Source: Spirodela intermedia
Taxonomy: Eukaryota; Streptophyta; Magnoliopsida; Alismatales; Araceae
DNA: 64,000 nucleotides
Direction of reading: 5' to 3'
NCBI GenBank assembly: GCA_902729315.2
Contig: LR746265.1
Coordinates: 565,501 to 629,500 of the forward strand
The position numbers were made by a program, and so were the translations under genes. Under the pieces are notes generated by a model. It saw nothing but the letters and a program-made list of their open reading frames with translations. It was not told the DNA's origin and did not search any database. This document shows positions 24,401 through 37,939 of the stretch, piece by piece. The stretch's first letter is position 1. The number at the start of each line of letters is the position of its first letter.

Positions 24401-25199
24401 TGATGCCCGATAACTTCACCTTATGCGCACCAATTAATGAGCTTTCAACCAAAGATTAGTAATCGCTTTGTTCTTGCCATCTAGACAGATTCTGCAGATG
24501 GCGAAGTTGGGAGTGGCGAAAGATCGCAAGTTCAAACACCCGCACAAAACATACTGAATTGAATCCGGGGTTTAGGGTTTCCAGCGGTATCCCCAGTTGG
24601 GAGAGGAGATGAAGCTGGCCGGGAGGTATCCTAGCTCAAAATGCTTCGAAGAACCAGAGGCTGCTACCGTGTGATACATTAGGAAGGCACTCTTGCTAGA
24701 GGAGATACCGCTCCTGGCCAGGCTCCGACGTCGCCGGCTGAGGCTCCGTCATCGAGCCTAAGGTGCAAAACCTCATATCGAACGTCTTCCCTACAGGTCT
24801 TCGAGAGGGCTATGGGTCTGCAACCCGGCGATGGAGACGTTGAGGTTCTCTCAAGTAGGGGAGTGGTGCAGGGAGAAAGATTCCTCCTCTTAGATGTGCC
24901 TTGTTAAACCAAGAGGAAGAGCGACCGAATAACCTAGAAGACAACGATGTTGCCTCCCCCCACGGAAGTCAGTTCCAGTGCATCACCATGAGGATGTGCA
25001 GAAGATGTCTGTATGCCATGGGGATTCACAAATGGTGGCCTAGAGGTATGAACCAGGTTAAAGTCCGAGCATGCACTGGGTGGACTCACAGCATTCCCCG
25101 CACTTAAAATAGGAGTCCCATCTTTCTGATAACCCCTCTGGTGTTCATCCAGTAGGAAGGGGGGTTCTTCTCCTCTCTGCCCACCGGAGATCCGTTTTG
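24401..25199. other. GC-richer unassigned block
   Basis: About 0.7 kb is clearly GC-richer than its flanks. Two overlapping open frames of 68 and 97 codons lie near 24.9-25.2 kb, but neither has a recognisable domain. It may be part of an old element's leader or a decayed gene; nothing decides between these. Confidence 0.3.
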
Positions 25200-28100
25200 G
25201 GATAGGGCAAGCAGGAGAGGGAGACATGGTTCTCTTCTTCCGGAGCTCGAATTCTTGTTTGACTGATTGTCGTGGTGAATAATGGTGATAATAATGAGTG
25301 ATCGAGTTTCGTTACATAAGATAATGGGTCTACAGTGAAGCCTAACGTTGTAGCGAAAGAGAGGAGCACGAGAAGATAGTTTCTATATAGGAAATAAAAT
25401 GACTATAATGAATAACAAGGATTTAATGTGATCTTGAGAGGGTAACACACCTCACGATCACCTAAAGGAGAAGGAGAATATACACTATTAATGAGGAATA
25501 AAAATAGAAGTAAATAGAGTTAATAGAACTCAAATCATAACCACCAGAAGAGGGGGAGTAGATGTCTGATTCCCTCTTCATTTCAGCCAGTAGAGAAAAA
25601 AGAGGGTTTCCTATTTTGATTTCTCACTCTAACTCTCTCTCCACATTCCTTTTCATACACATTTTACAAAACAATAAAATTGGTTTCATTCTTGAAATAT
25701 GTCCCTAAAATAAAGTAAAAAGGGGGGAAGAGAGGTCTAAATGGACTTCTTCCAAAGGGTTGAGCAAGTCTCCATTACAAATCTCTACTTTGGCTTGGTC
25801 AACATATCTACCTTCAAGCTTGACACTATCATAACTCTATAGGTTCCTTATAGTGACAACAATGAAGAAAAGTTACTTACAATCTCCATGATGTTACTAT
25901 CAAGTGACCCAAACCCAAATTAGGTTCAAATATTGTTAGCACTTTGAAGATGGAAGAGGGTTTGTCAACATGTCAACTAAGTTGTCTTTGATGTTAATCT
26001 TCTGCAAAATGATTTATCATCAGATAGTTATGTCAAAAATGAAATGATACGTGACACTTATGTGATTCATCTTTTTATGATATCTCTAATTTTTAGCTAA
26101 ATGAATAAAACTGATTGTCAAAATAGACAATAATATATTTTTGATGAATTAATTTCAAAAAAAATTATCAACTATATGACTCCCTCATAATTGCTATAAA
26201 TTTTGTTTATGTAGTCGACTACAATTGTTGACTAAAGACTACCTTTTCAACTAACATCACAACCACCAATTAAAAATATATATCTAGTGAGTGACCTTAT
26301 CAAGATCTAGTACAAAGTCTAAAGTAACAAATTCAATTAAAGGTTACTAGTTATCCCAAATTCTAAACATGTATTAATAGTGCCTTATAGATACATAAAA
26401 GCTTACTTTACTACTTGTTAATATGATTTACCTATATTCAAATATACATGTTAATTATATTGATTACACGTGATATATCAAAAAAGGTACAGACTATAAT
26501 ATACATTATTTTGGCTACTAAACTAGAGTACAAAACATGTGACATGAATTTTTCATTTTTTAGAAACTATGGTGACAAAAAACTTGAAAGATTAAAATGA
26601 ATAGTAAAAGAGGTAATAACATATTTGGTATCCACACACACCAAAGCGTCTAAGTACTTTTCAATGTATTAAATTTAAGTCAAACATAATTTACTTATGC
26701 CTCACTTTCTTTGAATCTTTATTGTAAAAATCTTATCCATTGTTCCCAATTTTTTCGTCTTGAATTCATTGTTGAGTAAATCTTTCAATTGCTCATTTCT
26801 TATGTCTTTTCTTACAATTAATATATTGCCAACATAAAACAACAAATAATTGAAAGAATAATTTTAAAACTTTATAAAATAAACACAACTATTAAACTTA
26901 CTTTGAAAGAATCTATGTTTCATCATAAATATATCAAATCGTTATACTAATGTCAAGGGGATTTGAGGTTTGACAAAGATTTATTGAACAATCAAACATG
27001 ATTCTCCTTTACATTAACTAGAAAGTTTTCATATTTTTTAATATCTATTTATTCTTCAGAATTATCATATAGAAATACTATTTTGATATCCATATGCTCT
27101 AAGTTCAAATTATATAATACAACTATGGCTATCAAAACCCATATAAAGTTATCTAACAATGTCATGATAATTATTTGATTATAGCCATTTGTAACTCTGT
27201 CTTATACTTTATTATATTGATATTTGGAGTGTCTTTTTTGTTCTTGAAGGCCTAATTGCAGCCAACTTTTTATTTTTGGGAGCCTCCACCAACTCTTGAG
27301 TATGATTTTTTGGAGAGATTTAATTTCTTCCTCTATAACAACTAGTCATGTATAAATAATTGTGTGATAAATAATCATAAACAATCATATTTGCATAACC
27401 ATACCTTAATGGTGGTCTAGTCTCTCTTCCTCACCAATCCTTTTTTTAAAAAAAATTAAAGAAATTTTCACTAGATGCATATCATTCATCATAACTTATG
27501 ATGCTAGGGATGCATGTTATGGAAACAAACAATTTTGAACTCCACCTATTTTACAACACTACTAGAAAAAAATATATTTTGTGAGACAATTATCTAGAAC
27601 TTTGAGTGAAAAAAATACAGTTTCATCAAAAGTAATATTACTCTCAATTAAAATCTTGAGGGATTCAAGGTCAAAAATTATAACATGTATCATTTGACTC
27701 TTGAAAATCACAACCAAAGAAAATGTACTTTGTCGTGAGTTCTAATTTCCTATTATTAATATGACATAGGTCATGTAACCAAAAACTTTCAAATAAAAAT
27801 AATAAAAAAGATGATCTGATCATATTTATTAAGAGTTTTAAAGCTTATGGTGGTTGTTAGAAGTTAGTAGTTTATAAGATGACATGTTGTGGACACCTCT
27901 TCTTCCACACCATGTCATCTTATATTGTTATTGTGTCATGTTAGTAAAGTTCTTTCTACAACTCAATTTTATTGTGGAGTATGTCTAATTATTTGGTACC
28001 TAAAAATAACTTCATTTGTGTAGAAATTATTAAATTTTATGATTTTTGAACAAAGCTTTTCATTCTTTAAAATATTTAGACACTTCATCTTTACTTTAAG

Positions 28101-29480
28101 ACACATTTTTTGAGAACAAATCTAAAAAAAGGAAAAAAATAACAAGCAAACCTTTTTGACATGACACAAAAGAACTTCAAAGATATGAGTAGATGTACTT
28201 ACAAAAATATTATGCTCACAAAATTCAATCTTACATGTGGTTTGTCTACAAAACAAACCTCTTTTGTTTAAAAAATTTATTATTTTATTGCTCATATGTC
28301 TTAGTCTTATATGTCAAATTTTGGTGACATTTTCTTTTATTATGGAGGTAGATGTCAATATGGTTAAACAAGAAATTGTGATGGTGTAGAGGCCACTTCA
28401 TCTTTATCTTTTCATCACAACAAATGGTGTTTTGCTAATATTCATAAGTATACCTTTAATTAAATACATGCAACCATTAGTATCAAGACTATTTAAAGAG
28501 ATGATATTTTTTATTTAAACCAGAAGAAATACATTTGATATTATATAATGTTCTCAATGCCATTAAATACTTTGGTGTAGATTAAATTAATACCAATTTT
28601 CTTACATAAAACATTATTCCCTATTAAGACAACTCTACTATTGATTTACTCATATGAAAGAATAACTCACTAATTTCAACAGGAACTGACATTGCTTTAA
28701 AGTAATTTACTAATGAGAAATCTAATCATATATCACATTTCTGATTTTAATCATAATGTAATTGTTAATATTTCATGAATGGCCTCTAACAAAAACTCAT
28801 TTGACAACCTTCATTAGACTATAATCAAGATCTTTTCATCTAGTTATTTTCTTTATAGACATAGTGTTTGACATTTTATTATTTCAAAGTAATACTTTAC
28901 ATGATGTTTGGTGGGTTGAGAGAGCTTTCATATTGACTTGTCATATTCTGATACTCTAGTTGAACTTCTTGATATCCAATTTTATTACACATCCAGTGTT
29001 CTTCAAAATATCTAGGGTGGAAATCAAACAATAATGTTAAACAACCTAGCAATGATATCAATATGGTAGGAGATAATAGTCCTACAATGTGACATGATAT
29101 CATAGTGGAATAAAGGAGCACAAGATAGGAATGTGCATAAGGTAATAAATGATATAGAAGGAAAAAATGAGTATAATAAATAATATCCCATATTTCATGT
29201 GATCTGAAGAAGGTAAAATATTGACAATTACCAAAAGGAGAATGAAAGTAATTATTATTAATGGGGAATGAAATAAATGAGTAAATAGAGTTAATGAATC
29301 TCAAACCACAACCAGCAGAAGAGGGGAGGAGACGTCAAAACCTTGATTCAGCCATGAAATAGAAGGATGGTTTCTTCTTTTGATTTCTCTCCCATTAAGC
29401 CCCCTTTTATACATGTTTTACAAACTGGTGGGGCTAACTTTGTACATGAAACCAGTCCCTAAAATAAAGAAAAAGGGGGA
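25200..29480 (-). mobile_element. Decayed Ty1/copia LTR retrotransposon
   Basis: Diverged direct repeats at about 25200-25720 and 28955-29480 share many blocks and are read as LTRs. One shared block is the AGTAAATAGAGTTAAT stretch near 25510 and 29280; another is CCCTAAAATAAAG near 25700 and 29460. The minus strand between them retains broken copia polymerase: a catalytic box altered from YVDD to YVGN (about 26.83 kb), a KTKKLGTMDKI block (about 26.75 kb), YIEKYL (about 26.66 kb) and the RNase H tail ILQKINIKDN (about 25.99 kb). There are many stops and frameshifts. A degenerate match to the reversed methionine-tRNA primer site lies near 28947, beside the right LTR. LTR ends and target duplication could not be fixed. 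Confidence 0.8.
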
Positions 29481-29559
29481 AGACCGATGCAATGTTGGGC
29501 CAGTGCAATGGTGGGATACTTTCAGAATTGGGCTTAGGCTTCAAGGTTGGGCTGACGCA

Positions 29560-29777
29560 ATGTTTTAGACTTGGCTCCGGCCGGGCCCATCTTCGATACT
29601 AGACCCATTCCATTATGAACAGGCCCATTATTAACCGTATTGATGACCACCACCCTCCCTTGATCCACTCACCCTAACCCTAACGTGCCGACGCCGTTCT
29701 CGATCGGTGGCATCGGCTTCCCGCGGAGAAGCAGTTCAGCGCCGGGGCAGCGGGGAGGAACCGGCGAGGGAGCAGCG
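29560..29777 (+). promoter_or_regulatory. RPL9 promoter with telo-box and site II elements
   Basis: GGGCCCAT (29583-29590) and GGCCCATTA (29622-29630) are site II type (TGGGCC/T) motifs. ACCCTAACCCTAAC (29671-29684) is a telo-box. This pairing is characteristic of plant ribosomal protein promoters, where TCP and telo-box-binding factors drive expression in dividing cells. The motifs sit 95-195 bp upstream of the RPL9 ATG. Confidence 0.7.
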
Positions 29778-31558
29778 ATGAAGACGATCCTCTCCTCCCA
29801 GACGATGGACATCCCCGAGGGGGTCAAGATCAAGGTTCGGGCGAAGATCGTCGAGGTGGAGGGACCGCGGGGGAAGCTCACCCGAAACTTCAAGCACCTC
29901 AACCTCGACTTCCAGCTCATCGAAGAGGGCAGGAAGCTTAAGGTGGACGCATGGTTCGGCACTAGGCGGACCATGGCCGCCATCAGGACCGCCATCAGCC
30001 ACGTCCAGAACCTTATCACTGGTGTAACGAAGGGGTACCGGTACAAGATGCGACTTGTGTATGCTCACTTTCCCATCAACGCCAGTATCACCAGCAGCAA
30101 CAATGCCATCGAAATAAGGAACTTCCTCGGAGAGAAGAAGGTATATATGTTATTATTGACTTATCGCATTTGAGCATAATGTGTTGTCTGGGAATCTTTT
30201 CCTCTTTCCCGATTAGCGGTTGTACATGATTTTCTTTATCTTATCGGATGGTTATGTATTTAATTTTTGCTCTTCTTTATCTTAGATATGAGGCATTTAC
30301 AGTATCTATGAAGAACTATTGTGCATACCTATATTTTTTTCCTGTCCAGAAACATCTCTACTGCCGCCATGTGTTGTTCTGCATGTGTTGATCATGATAG
30401 GATCATTAATAATGAAGGTGAAAGGCATGCAAGAGATCCTTGGATGAGTTCTTATCAAGATCTGTCTTGACTCCTACCCATTCTGACTGCATTTTTTCCC
30501 CTAACATTCTATGTTGCCAGTGATTTTGAATGTTTATTGATTATCTAAATCAAACGGAAATTGTGAGATTCCTTGGGCATCCAGACTCAAAGCCAACTAA
30601 TGTCCCCGGACGGAAAATGCTTATCACTGATTTAATTTAAATTACTGGGTTATCCAACTAAGAACCAAGTGGCGACGAGTGGTCTGGCCCCGAGTATCAT
30701 CCATAGGGTTATATGCTTTTTCAACCAACGTGGGACTTTTGTATCAGAAATAAATAGCATGATACAATATTGAATATTTCGTATCACTTTATAAGGTTTC
30801 GTGGTTTCAGGACTTGAAGGGTGCTTCTCAGTTGCTTATTTGCCTTGAGTGAATTGGCTATATCTGAAGTAAACCCTCATTCTATGTATTATTCCCTGCC
30901 TTCTATTTAGGGCCTCTACCAATCAGATTCAGTGAAATCTCTCTTACCATTAGAAGAGAGTGATACCTTCCCTTTGTTAGTAAATTATTGGTGTTTTTTG
31001 AAGGGTTGAATTGTCGACGTTCTTTTTAAACTCTAATTCCTCTCGTGGAAAATAATGAGCACAAAGAAAAGAGAATGAGAGAGAAAACGGAGGGGACCCC
31101 AAGAGCCAGATCGCATCAGGCAGTGATATATCTCATAAATAGCTCAACAAATCTTTGAAGAAGGCCTATACTGGTTCATTAATTACCTCAACAGTTCCTG
31201 AATTTCCCATGTACTTTTACCTCAGGTCCGTAAGATCGACATGCTTGAAGGAGTGAAGATTATCCGGTCTGAGAAAGTCAAGGACGAGCTCGTTCTTGAT
31301 GGTAATGACATTGAGCTTGTTTCTCGCTCCGCCGCCTTGATAAACCAGGTCAGCAACTATCTTTAACCCATGATTCTCTCCGCCTGCTGAATTCCCTATT
31401 TATTTCTGACTCTACCGAGAAAGAGTTGACTTTCTTGGACTGGTATTGATCAATCTTCTCATCTACTGTAGAAATGCCACGTGAAGAACAAGGATATCCG
31501 GAAATTCTTGGATGGTATCTACGTCAGCGAGAAGGGCAACATCGCAGAGGAAGAGTGA
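29778..31558 (+). CDS. RPL9: 60S ribosomal protein L9 (uL6)
   Basis: Three exons (29778-30140, 31226-31348, 31472-31558) encode 190 residues, the usual length for eukaryotic L9. The protein starts [16 protein letters not shown] and carries both uL6 alpha-beta folds, including [17 protein letters not shown] (about 95-111) and the [15 protein letters not shown] block near the end. uL6 sits near the P-stalk base and sarcin-ricin loop of the cytosolic large subunit. Codons in exon 1 are GC-rich. The stop (31556-31558) overlaps a GTGAGT that could serve as a donor, so the last residue or two might differ by splicing. The promoter has telo-box and site II motifs. Confidence 0.95.
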
Positions 31559-33110
31559 GTATATGCGCCGAGTTTGTTTAAAGTTTCCCTCTCTAGATGG
31601 TAATAGTGGTATCATTGTTATCATCCATGAAAAGGTTTTGGCGAGAAACTTTTGAGATTAGGGTTCTTGAGGCTGCTTCCGGTCATCTCGTTAAATCTCG
31701 GGGTGGATTTCTTTCAATTAATCTACTGTTTTTTTTATCTATCTTAGATTGAATAATGCGTCATTGCCTCCATTTTACTTGTCCTTTTATTTTGGGCTGC
31801 AGATGGGCAGTTATGCCCTGCAGGGTCATTAATAAAATATAATTATATGCGACAAATTAAAGTTAATTCAGGTACTGCTGATGTTCTCAATTGGTTTTGG
31901 CCTGGGCCGGCCAAAGGCCCACTTTTGCCGGGCCTATTTGTAGCCCAGGCGTCGACAGTTCTGCTCACCTCTTGAAGATGTGTAGGTAGATTCATACATG
32001 TATGTGTATATCCGCAACGAATGAGAGAGAGAGAGAGAGAGAGGCCACTGCCATCTGGCATGCCTGGAGTCAAACCCACATCTGATTCCTCACTTTCTCT
32101 CACATCGTCTTCCAATTGGAGCGGGAAGTCTCTCGTTGGTGCGATATATTCCCCGGTCTTTTCTCTGTCGGAGCCCAGACAGCCGTTGTGCTGTTCTACC
32201 CATTGGGCTGTCCCTTGGAGGCTCCCCCTTCTCTCTCTCTCTCTTTTCTATTAAGAACTGTGAACTACAGGTAACCACGGTCCCTCAGCTAACCAGGTAG
32301 GGTGGGTTTCAAGCCCACCGGCGGGGTCTCCAGCGGCGCCGCCATTCGCCGGCTGGGCACCAACATCAGGGCCGTGTACTATTTTGACTTTCAAGAACTG
32401 TGCCCACAGCTGCGTAGGACCAGAATTGCTACAGATGACAGCAAAGCTGACTCCGATTGCAGTCGACAAGAGAGGGAGAGAGGGCGGGGGTGCTCTGGTT
32501 GGTTCTCTCTGCCCGAGGAGGCTACAGTGGGCCTACGGTGGGCGGGGCAGGCGGCGCCGCCATCAATGAACCGCCAGCTAGTGGGCGGAGTAAAAGCTAA
32601 CCCTTCCGTGGCCGCTGGTTTCTACTTCTGAGTAAGAAATTTAAGATGAACTCGACCGGCTACCTCGGGAGGGAACCTGCCCATCGCCACCCTCTGAGGA
32701 AGACGCTGCCCGGAGTCGACACGCTGCCCGGTAGTAACTTCTCCGAGGAAGCCAATCTTCTTCTCGCCGCCGCTCCGAGCCCCACTCTACGGCGGCGATG
32801 CCGCCGGTGGCGGGTGAGAATCGGCGGAGCGAGCCGACTCGCCTGACTCGGTTCGCACTCGGTCGTAGGAGTGAGATTACCCCGAGCCACCGCCCCGCTG
32901 TGATTTACTGTAACACCAAGAAATCTGGTCCGGAAAGTTTTAAAAGAATTAATTTCCTGTCAGGTACGGCCCCTCGCTTGGCAACACGAAGTGAGACTTG
33001 AGATGCACGGGGAATAAGCGCTCACCCATAAGATAGAGCCACGATACTAAAGATTCTAAAAGCTTCCACAGTAACTGACCACGTCCCTTATGATGCTTTC
33101 ACAGTAGCAG
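31559..33110. other. RPL9-CER1 intergenic region
   Basis: The RPL9 3' UTR probably ends before about 31.9 kb. Beyond it lie a GA repeat (about 32022-32042), a CT repeat (about 32232-32247) and a GC-rich block at 32.3-32.9 kb with several overlapping open frames on both strands. The frames are compositionally biased, and none resembles a known protein. Confidence 0.5.
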
Positions 33111-33117
33111 GCCCTGC

Positions 33118-33200
33118 CTACAAATACGCACCTCGTCCCTCAGAAGAAGTGAAAACCAGGAGAGAGAGAGAGAGAGAGAGAGCTCAAGAGGTTGAAGGCA
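33118..33200 (+). promoter_or_regulatory. CER1 core promoter and GA-rich 5' UTR
   Basis: A TATA-like CTACAAATAC lies at 33118-33127. It is followed by a short leader containing a GA repeat of about 12 units (33159-33182), ending 18 bases before the ATG. GA repeats in plant leaders are targets of BBR/BPC GAGA-binding factors, so the tract could be regulatory. That is inference. Confidence 0.45.
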
Positions 33201-36062
33201 ATGGCTAGCAACCCAGGGCTCCTCACCCAGTGGCCATGGCAGAGGTTTGGGAGCTTCAAGGTACTCAGTCCATCTTCTCTCCCTTTCTTTGTTCCACCGC
33301 GATTCTCTTCCTGGATCTCTAACACAATGTTTCGACCGTAACTGTGTGGATAAAAGTACCTGCTGGTGGTTCCCATGGCGGCACTGACCATCCACCGGGC
33401 GATGAGCAGCCCGGGAGAGGAGATCGACATGGGCAGCCTTCTCATCATCCCAATGCAGCTGCTGCGGGTTGTCCTTGACCTTCTCTGGATCAGCTGGGCT
33501 CGTTTCCAGACCGCCAGGAGCAAGCACAGGATCGTCCACAAGAGCATCGAGTTCGAGCAGGTTGACCGCGAGCGGAACTGGTACTCTCCTCCATTCTTCA
33601 TCCACTCTCTCTCTATTCGATCAATCTATATATCTATATTTCCGTCTCTCTACATATGTGGGCATCTCTATACTTGGTTGGCAGGGATGACCAGATCCTC
33701 CTATCGACGATACTGGTGTACATGACGAACATCTTCGTCCCAGGAGCTTCGTGCGTGCCATGGTGGGACACGAGGGGTGCGGTGCTCATCGCCGTCCTGC
33801 ACGCTGGGCCTGTGGAGTTCCTCTACTACTGGTTCCACCGGGCGTTGCACCACCACTACCTCTACTCGCGCTACCATTCCCACCACCACGCGTCCATCGT
33901 CACGGAGCCCATCACCTGTAAGGACAACCCCTCCTCCCTCTTCGCCAGAATATTCCCACGGCAGTTGTGGTATCCGGAGTAACGCGGGTCGCTCTGGCAG
34001 CCGTCATCCACCCGTTTGTGGAGGAATTCGTATACTTTCTGCTCTTCATGATCCCGCTGATGACGACGGTGTTCACCGGCTGCGCCTCCATCATCACCGT
34101 GATGGCGTACTTCCTCTATATCGACTTCATGAACAACATGGGCCACTGCAACTTCGAGATCGTCCCCACCTGGCTCTTCCGCGTCTTCCCTCCCCTCAAG
34201 TACCTCATGTACACCCCCACGTAAGTTCTTCTTCCCCCATCTTCAGACCTCCGGCTTCTGAACAAGGATTGGGGTTTCTGAGCTCGCCCGTCTCTTCAAT
34301 GGGGTGGCCTTCGTCTCCGCAGGTTTCACTCGCTGCACCACACGCAGTTCCGGACGAACTACTGCCTGTTCATGCCGCTCTATGACTACCTGTACGGCAC
34401 CGCCGACAGGACCTCCGATGAGCTCTACGAGAGGACCGTCAAGGGGGAGGAGGAGACTCCCGACGTGGTGCACCTCACCCACCCCACCAGCTTGCAGTCC
34501 GTCTTTCACCTTCGTCTTGGCTTCGCCTCCTTGGCCTCCAAGCCCTACGTTTCCAGGTGGTACGTCCGGCTGATGTGGCCTCTCTCTTGCTGGTTCCTGC
34601 TACTTGCTCGGGTCTGCGGCTCCGCCTTCGTCGTCGAGAGGAACAAGTTGAAGGCTCTCTGTCTCCAGACCTGGGTCATCCCAAGATTCGGTTTCCAGGT
34701 GAAATTCCCTTCTCTCTCTCTCTCTCTCTCATATACATATGCCATGGCTACTACTACCATGGGCCTGGTTTTGGGTTTCGAGCCCGAAAATTCTGCCGGG
34801 CCCGGGTCTAGAGGACTGTTGAGCATCACATGTCCGGTGTGTTTAAAGCTGTTACCATTTTTGCAGTACACGCTTCCATTGGAAAGGGACGCCATAAATG
34901 GTCTGATAGATAAAACCATACTGGACGCCGACAGACGAGGAGTCAAAGTTGTCAGCCTGGGTCTTCTTAACCAGGTCTGCGGCTCCCTGTTGACTTCTCT
35001 GCCAAAAATGGTTATTTAATTGTAAATAGCTTGTCAACTTTCGGTTTAAATCGTAAACTAAGCTGGACTGATATTTTCCGAGTTATATGTGCGTGATTCG
35101 TTTTTCTCTTTCTCAATACTTCAAATTATTGCAATGTAATTAATATGGAAGAACTCGGCAACATTCAGGGTGAGGAACTGAATCGACTCGGCGAGTTCTA
35201 CGTCCGCAAGCACCCGAAGCTGACGGTGAGGATCGTTGACGGCAGCGGCTTAGCCGCTGCAGCGGTGATACACAGCATTCCTCAGGGAACGGAGGAGGTT
35301 CTCCTCAGGGGAAAGCTCTCCAAGGTAGCCTTCCTGGTAGCGAACGCCCTCTGCCTGAGATCCATCAGGGTAAGCCCCCCCTCCCACTGTCCAGCTTCCC
35401 TTTCTTCAGGCGAATGCTCATCTTGGTCTTCCAATAATCTCTCGAAAACAGGTCACGACAGTGGAGAGGGAGGAATTCGAGATGCTGAAACTGCGCCTCC
35501 CCTCAGGCCTCGGGAGCCTTCTGGTTCTCTGCAAAAGCTACACTCCCAAGGTCAGTACGTTCTTCTTCTTCTTCTTCATTGCCCCCTGATCTTCCCGACT
35601 TGAGGAAGCTATGCTTGCAGGTGTGGCTGGTAGGAGACGGGCTGACGGAAGACGAACAGAGGAGGGCGGCGCGGGGCACCTTCTTCATCCCCTTCTCCCA
35701 GTTCCCCGTGAGGGAAGTGCGCAAGGACTGCTTCTACTCCACTACGCCGGCCATGGTCGTTCCCAAGGCCTTCGAGAACATGCACTCCTGCGAGGTAGGA
35801 AAAGAGAGAGCAAGACGGGAAGTGAGAGAGAAACGAGAAGCTCCGAGCTTCTACTTAAACCGCTCTGCGTGCGTTGTTGTTGCAGAACTGGCTTCCGAGG
35901 AGGGTGATGAGCGCTTGCCGGGTGGCCGGGATCGTTCACGGCCTGGAAGGCCGCAAGGAGCACGAGACAGGAGACGTGGCGCTCGACGTGGAGGATGCAT
36001 GGCGGGCGGCGCTGAGCCACGGGTTCCTCCCCCTCCCGTCTCCTCTCCCCGCCGCGCAGTAG
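33201..36062 (+). CDS. CER1: CER1-type very-long-chain aldehyde decarbonylase (wax alkane synthesis)
   Basis: Ten exons join in frame: 33201-33260, 33357-33580, 33685-33917, 34001-34220, 34323-34698, 34867-34974, 35169-35369, 35452-35550, 35621-35794 and 35886-36062. They give 623 residues, against about 625 in Arabidopsis CER1. It begins MASNPGLLTQWPW and has several membrane segments in the N-terminal half. The fatty-acid-hydroxylase-type di-iron histidine boxes are intact: HRALH (146-150), HSHHH (159-163) and HSLHH (248-252). The WAX2 C-terminal domain follows, with LSLGLLNQGEELNR, KVWLVGDG and SCENWLPRR. Together with CER3 and a cytochrome b5 in the ER, the family converts acyl-CoA-derived aldehydes to alkanes of cuticular wax. 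Exons are GC-rich. Intron 5 (168 nt) carries a CT repeat and stays in frame without a stop. Confidence 0.96.
34710..34730 (+). repeat. (CT)10 repeat in CER1 intron 5
   Basis: The short CT repeat lies just inside the donor of a 168-nt intron whose length is a multiple of three. It reads as Ser-Leu in the CER1 frame if retained. Confidence 0.85.
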
Positions 36063-37900
36063 CGGCGGCGGCGCCGGATGGCCTATGTCGTCGGCCCGCT
36101 GATTCAAGTCGAGCGGAACATCGCTGGAGTTTTGTCAAAGGTAGTCGACCACCACTACTCCACCTTTATTTCTTGTCCGTCTCTCCTAGTGTGCTTTGAG
36201 TCCCTCTTCTTGGTGAATAATAAATATAGCGTTGACTTATTTGTCGGCTCCACATCCTTGATAGTCTCACGTTCAGATTTCAAAAAAAAATATAGAAGCA
36301 TAGAAGCCCAGATCTATCATATAAGAAAATTTTAGCCGGGCATACCATTTTGCTAGTGACGGCCTCCTCATCAAAGTCAAAATGTCAGTTCGAAAAAGTT
36401 TGTGATCATCCTCCAAAGATGTACAGTTATTAATGGCGTAAGTAGGAGGCCTCCATGAGCAAGTGACCTACAAACATTTGCACGTCAGCATAAATTTATG
36501 AACGTACACCGTTAGCAGAGTCAACTGCATGACATATGTTAAATATTGGATCCGTCCAATGATGCCTACCTGAAGTTGTCCTTATTGCAACCTCTTGAGA
36601 AAAAATATAGAACATAATTTTATTTCATGGAGAGTTACGTGGGATATTGTATAATGTTCTAGAGAATGTTGGAAATGACTTCAATAGGGTGGATATTGAT
36701 AACATTCTATTTTTATATAATAAATATGGTAAAATTGAAATAATTATCACATGAATCAATGTAAAACACTAATTATTAAATTTAAAATGCATTAGTATTG
36801 ATTTAAAAATTATGTTGAATTGATGTTTAATTTGGTCATTTTTATCACTTATGCAATATGAATATATTTCTGATTTTTAATAAAAGTGTTAATATGATTA
36901 TCTGAGGTTTATCATATTGAGAATATTTTATAATTGACAGAAAAATAATCATAAAATTAAAATGTAGAAACTAGCTTTTTATTTTTCAGAGAATTTTTGG
37001 AACAAATCTAGTAATTATATAGTGATTTATAATTTATCAAAATAATTAAAAAAATGTAGTGACTCATAGCAACAACATCAATATGACATGTCAACAATTT
37101 TTAAATTATATCAATATAAGTAAATAGACAAAGAGGTCAACATTTTATGCCACATCATACATGTCTATGTTATCTTTCATATAGCTTTCAAGCTGAGTTT
37201 CTTTCTAGGTGACAAGTAGAGATGAGCGAAGTAACATTAGGCACTTACGCATTAGATTTCTCTTTTGATTGTGTTTTATTTTCATTTTTTCTCAATATGT
37301 CATGTGAATGACATACAAATGATGAGACTAAGGCTTTAAGTACATTTTTTACCACTCTTAGACTGATTTTGCATTGATTTTCCAAATAATGTGTTTAAAT
37401 AAGTTTTATCTATATTTATAATTAGTACTAAAAAGTAGAATATTTATTCATTAGTTAAATAAATGAAAACATAAGCAATATACTTGTATTTGTAGTGTCT
37501 TTTTATTAGCATGTTTTCATTGGAATGTTTAAAACATCACAACCTTGATAGATTTCCTTTGATACACATGGATATTAGTCTAGATATTTGAAGTAAAACT
37601 TTAATGAAAAATAAGAAATATTGATTAATGATAAAATTATTAAATTCCTTGAGTTGATAGGTGAACAAGTGATCACATCATGTACCTATAAGAAAATTTA
37701 GTATTTCAAAAACTAATTTATGAGTGAAAACTTAAGAAGATTAGTTTCTCTTTAACATCACTTGATGTCAATCTTGGCAGCCCAAATTATAGTAATGAGT
37801 TGGATGCAACATCATGAAATCTTGTTTCTATCTAATTCCTTGTATCATGAAGTAGAGTAAGATTTGGCTTCATTTTTTATGAGATTTTTAAAAACATATG
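36063..37900. other. CER1 3' flank and AT-rich intergenic DNA
   Basis: The CER1 3' UTR probably ends in the first few hundred bases, where AATAATAAATA (about 36217) could serve as a poly(A) signal. The rest is very AT-rich with no convincing coding frame or element structure. Confidence 0.45.
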
Positions 37901-37939
37901 ATAGAATTTGATCTATCTTATAACCCATAATGATCATTT

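Noticed and set aside
24393-24415. Possible copia primer-binding site and LTR start
   Set aside because: TCTGATACT is only a partial match, and no paired LTR or polypurine tract could be found around it.
28897-29304. 135-codon minus-strand frame
   Set aside because: It covers the decayed copia right LTR and has no protein similarity.
29669-30068. 110- and 125-codon minus-strand frames
   Set aside because: They are antisense shadows of RPL9 exon 1.
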